This document shows positions 4,588-5,039 of a stretch of DNA of 5,039 nt, piece by piece. The DNA is from Actinomycetota bacterium (GTDB lineage: Bacteria; Actinomycetota; Acidimicrobiia; Acidimicrobiales; AC-14). Location: positions 1 to 5,039 of the forward strand of contig JAIVIH010000334.1 of the NCBI GenBank assembly GCA_020200615.1, given 5' to 3'. How positions within the stretch are numbered: position 1 is the first letter of the stretch; each line of letters begins with the position of its first letter. Below the pieces are notes generated by a model, which made no database searches, was not told the origin of the DNA, and saw nothing but the letters and a program-made list of their open reading frames with translations. The translations under genes were made by a program, and so were the position numbers.

Positions 4588-5039
4588 GGCGCTGGCCCAA
4601 CCGCGCCGCCACCGCCATGGCCATGCTCCTCCTGGTCGGTCTGGCCGCCTGCGGCGATGACAACGACATGAGAGCACCACCACCGGCCCCACCTCGAGCA
4701 TCTCCAACACGGTCCAGACCTTCCCGCCACCCACCGCCCGCCACGTCCAGGGCAAGGTCAACTATCCCCAGACCCCGCCCGTCGGCGGCGACCACAACGC
4801 CGTCTGGCAGAACTGCGGCTTCTACTCGGGCCCGATCGAGTCCGAGCGCGCGGTGCACTCCATGGAGCACGGCGCCGTGTGGGTGACCTACCGGCCCGAC
4901 CTGCCCAGGGCCCAGGTTGACGTCCTCCGCCAACTGGCCCGCAGCCGGGCTTACGTTCTCGTCTCGCCCTGGAAGGACTCGTCCCTCCCCGCCCCGGTGG
5001 TGGCCTCGGCCTGGGCCGCGCAGCTCAAGCTGTCCTCCG
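4584..5039 (+). pseudogene. DUF3105 lipoprotein gene, frameshifted, continues past right edge
   Basis: The ATG at 4584 overlaps the DUF1844 stop (ATGA). The first frame gives a lipoprotein signal peptide: MRRWPNR, a hydrophobic stretch AMAMLLLVGL, lipobox LAAC with Cys23, then GDDND, so the product should be lipid-anchored outside the membrane. Past about 4670 this frame becomes Pro/Arg/Ser noise and stops at 4886. The frame starting with AGC at 4673 carries the rest: STTTGPTSSISNTVQTFPPP, VQGKVNYPQTPPVGGDHNAV, WQNCGFYSG, ERAVHSMEHGAVWVTYRPDL and VLVSPWKDSSLPAPVVASAW, open to the edge. GGDHNxxWQNCG and VHSMEHGAVWVTY are the DUF3105 signature. That frame is closed upstream by TGA at 4658-4660, so one missing base (or two extra) between about 4658 and 4690 explains the break. 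Restoring one base before ATGAGAGC would join the halves. It is either a true null allele or a sequencing error. The biochemical function of DUF3105 is unknown. Confidence 0.87.

Noticed and set aside
4584..4886. 100-residue Pro/Arg/Ser-rich lipoprotein as a genuine product
   Set aside because: Only the first about 28 residues are believable; the rest is the wrong frame of a DUF3105 domain.
4160..4933. 257-codon and 246-codon minus-strand frames opposite the DUF genes
   Set aside because: Both are shadows of the DUF1844 and DUF3105 genes, whose family motifs are clear on the plus strand.

Overview
This window is high-GC DNA with actinobacterial gene content and order. The divergently placed DUF1844 gene, the DUF3105 lipoprotein and the codon bias towards G/C suggest an actinobacterium. 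Acidimicrobiia or a related uncultured lineage is my guess from gene content, not something the sequence proves.

The minus strand carries one tightly packed translation operon, read from right to left. In order these are infC (IF3, 3413..3964), rpmI (L35, 3219..3413), rplT (L20, 2631..3143), a SpoU/TrmH-family rRNA methyltransferase (1813..2634), a PAS sensor histidine kinase that is broken here (923..1826), and pheS (1..926, cut off by the left edge). Apart from a 75-nt gap before rplT, each neighbouring pair overlaps: TGATG for infC/rpmI, GTGA for rplT/methyltransferase, 14 nt for methyltransferase/kinase, GTGA for kinase/pheS. Translational coupling is therefore likely. The products serve initiation (IF3), 50S assembly (L35, L20), rRNA modification and tRNA charging (PheS).

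The plus strand begins at 4189 with a DUF1844 gene (4189..4587). It overlaps by ATGA a DUF3105 lipoprotein gene (4584 to the right edge) that carries a frameshift near 4660-4690. The 224-nt divergent region 3965..4188 holds the infC leader, with several hairpins including an attenuator-like stem followed by a U-rich stretch, and a candidate leaderless promoter for the DUF1844 gene.

The most unusual points are these: (1) an L20 protein with a 56-residue C-terminal tail of tandem decapeptides ([10 protein letters not shown] and variants), encoded by a 30-bp tandem repeat that runs directly into the methyltransferase start; (2) a histidine kinase that lost its N-box segment and changed frame, which leaves one open frame running from the kinase straight into pheS; (3) a probable AUC start codon for infC behind a strong Shine-Dalgarno sequence; (4) mutually exclusive hairpins in the infC leader. 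I see no mobile element, CRISPR array, tRNA or rRNA. Two broken genes in 5 kb also raise the possibility of sequence or assembly error.
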